From NCBI GenBank assembly GCA_001940995.1, contig MSHC01000031.1, positions 30,465-94,464 on the forward strand: DNA of 64,000 nucleotides, in the 5' to 3' direction. Under the pieces are notes generated by a model, which was given only the letters and a program-made list of their open reading frames with translations, did not search any database and had not been told where the DNA came from. Made by a program: the position numbers and the translations under genes. Source of the stretch: Ruminococcus sp. Phil15 (GTDB lineage Bacteria > Bacillota > Clostridia > Oscillospirales > Ruminococcaceae). Below, one piece after another: positions 63,970 to 64,000 of this stretch (within the stretch, counting starts at the first letter, position 1; every line of letters starts with the position of its first letter).

Positions 63970-63998
63970 GAGAAGATTTTGAACTTCTCCCCTTTTGT
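63970..63998 (+). terminator. Possible terminator after rpiB
   Basis: GAGAAG (63970-63975) pairs with CTTCTC (63984-63989), followed by CCCTTTTG. The window ends here, so the tail cannot be judged. Confidence 0.5.
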
Positions 63999-64000
63999 TA

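Overview
The window looks like a chromosomal stretch from a spore-forming, strictly fermentative Gram-positive anaerobe of the Clostridia, most likely the Oscillospirales/Ruminococcus group. The grounds are a GerA-type germination operon, ypeB, a DUF421/DUF4363 pair, an A/V-type ATPase operon, an aryl-pyruvate:ferredoxin oxidoreductase operon, rubrerythrin, formate-tetrahydrofolate ligase, an LtaS-like enzyme and consensus sigma-A promoters with 16-18 bp spacers. No rRNA, tRNA, CRISPR array, insertion sequence or phage was recognised. Species cannot be named from sequence alone.

Layout. 1-2898 (minus): 5' part of nrdR with two possible NrdR boxes, a DUF6514-like protein, a sugar isomerase-like TIM barrel and the DUF4363/DUF421 pair. 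3011-6707 (plus): gerA-gerB-gerC germinant receptor operon. 6876-8879: Asp23-like yloU and fakA. 9059-12367: a ribbon-helix-helix protein and clpB. 12424-18030 (minus): beta-CASP nuclease, nucleoside kinase, MraY paralogue and type I pullulanase in close succession. 18197-25354 (minus): ferredoxin; the iorA-iorB-HD-paaK-ACT set for aryl-pyruvate oxidation; recG. 25650-29185 (plus): a sodium:solute symporter and a Na/Pi cotransporter separated by a 62-nt hairpin that contains a consensus promoter. 29268-37915 (minus): nine-gene A/V-ATPase operon in the order H-C-I-K-F-E-A-B-D. 38131-38550 (plus): a CBS-pair protein.

38620-43607 (minus) is the most unusual locus: two different bacterial dynamin-like GTPases flank an M48-peptidase-like protein whose zinc ligands are lost, all from one strong promoter. 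A decayed potA fragment lies just upstream. Next come an LtaS-like enzyme, a lipoprotein and a flavodoxin-fold oxidoreductase, then manganese homeostasis (mntP-mntR) behind a roughly 350-nt leader with mutually exclusive terminator and antiterminator hairpins. An Lsa-like ABC-F gene follows, behind a classical leader-peptide attenuator. The right end carries ypeB, rubrerythrin, traX, a zinc-ribbon membrane protein, a CsbB/YfhO-type surface glycosylation pair, a 590-bp non-coding structured region, fhs, a DUF3810 metallopeptidase-like gene, tsaE-tsaB and rpiB.

Functional themes are spore germination, ion-coupled energetics (ATPase, symporter, phosphate transport), amino-acid fermentation, envelope polymer synthesis and decoration (LtaS, CsbB/YfhO, MraY-like), membrane remodelling (dynamin locus) and RNA-level control of metal and antibiotic responses. 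Several proteins look like pseudo-enzymes (M48-like, HD-like), and two leader RNAs can be folded by eye into alternative structures.
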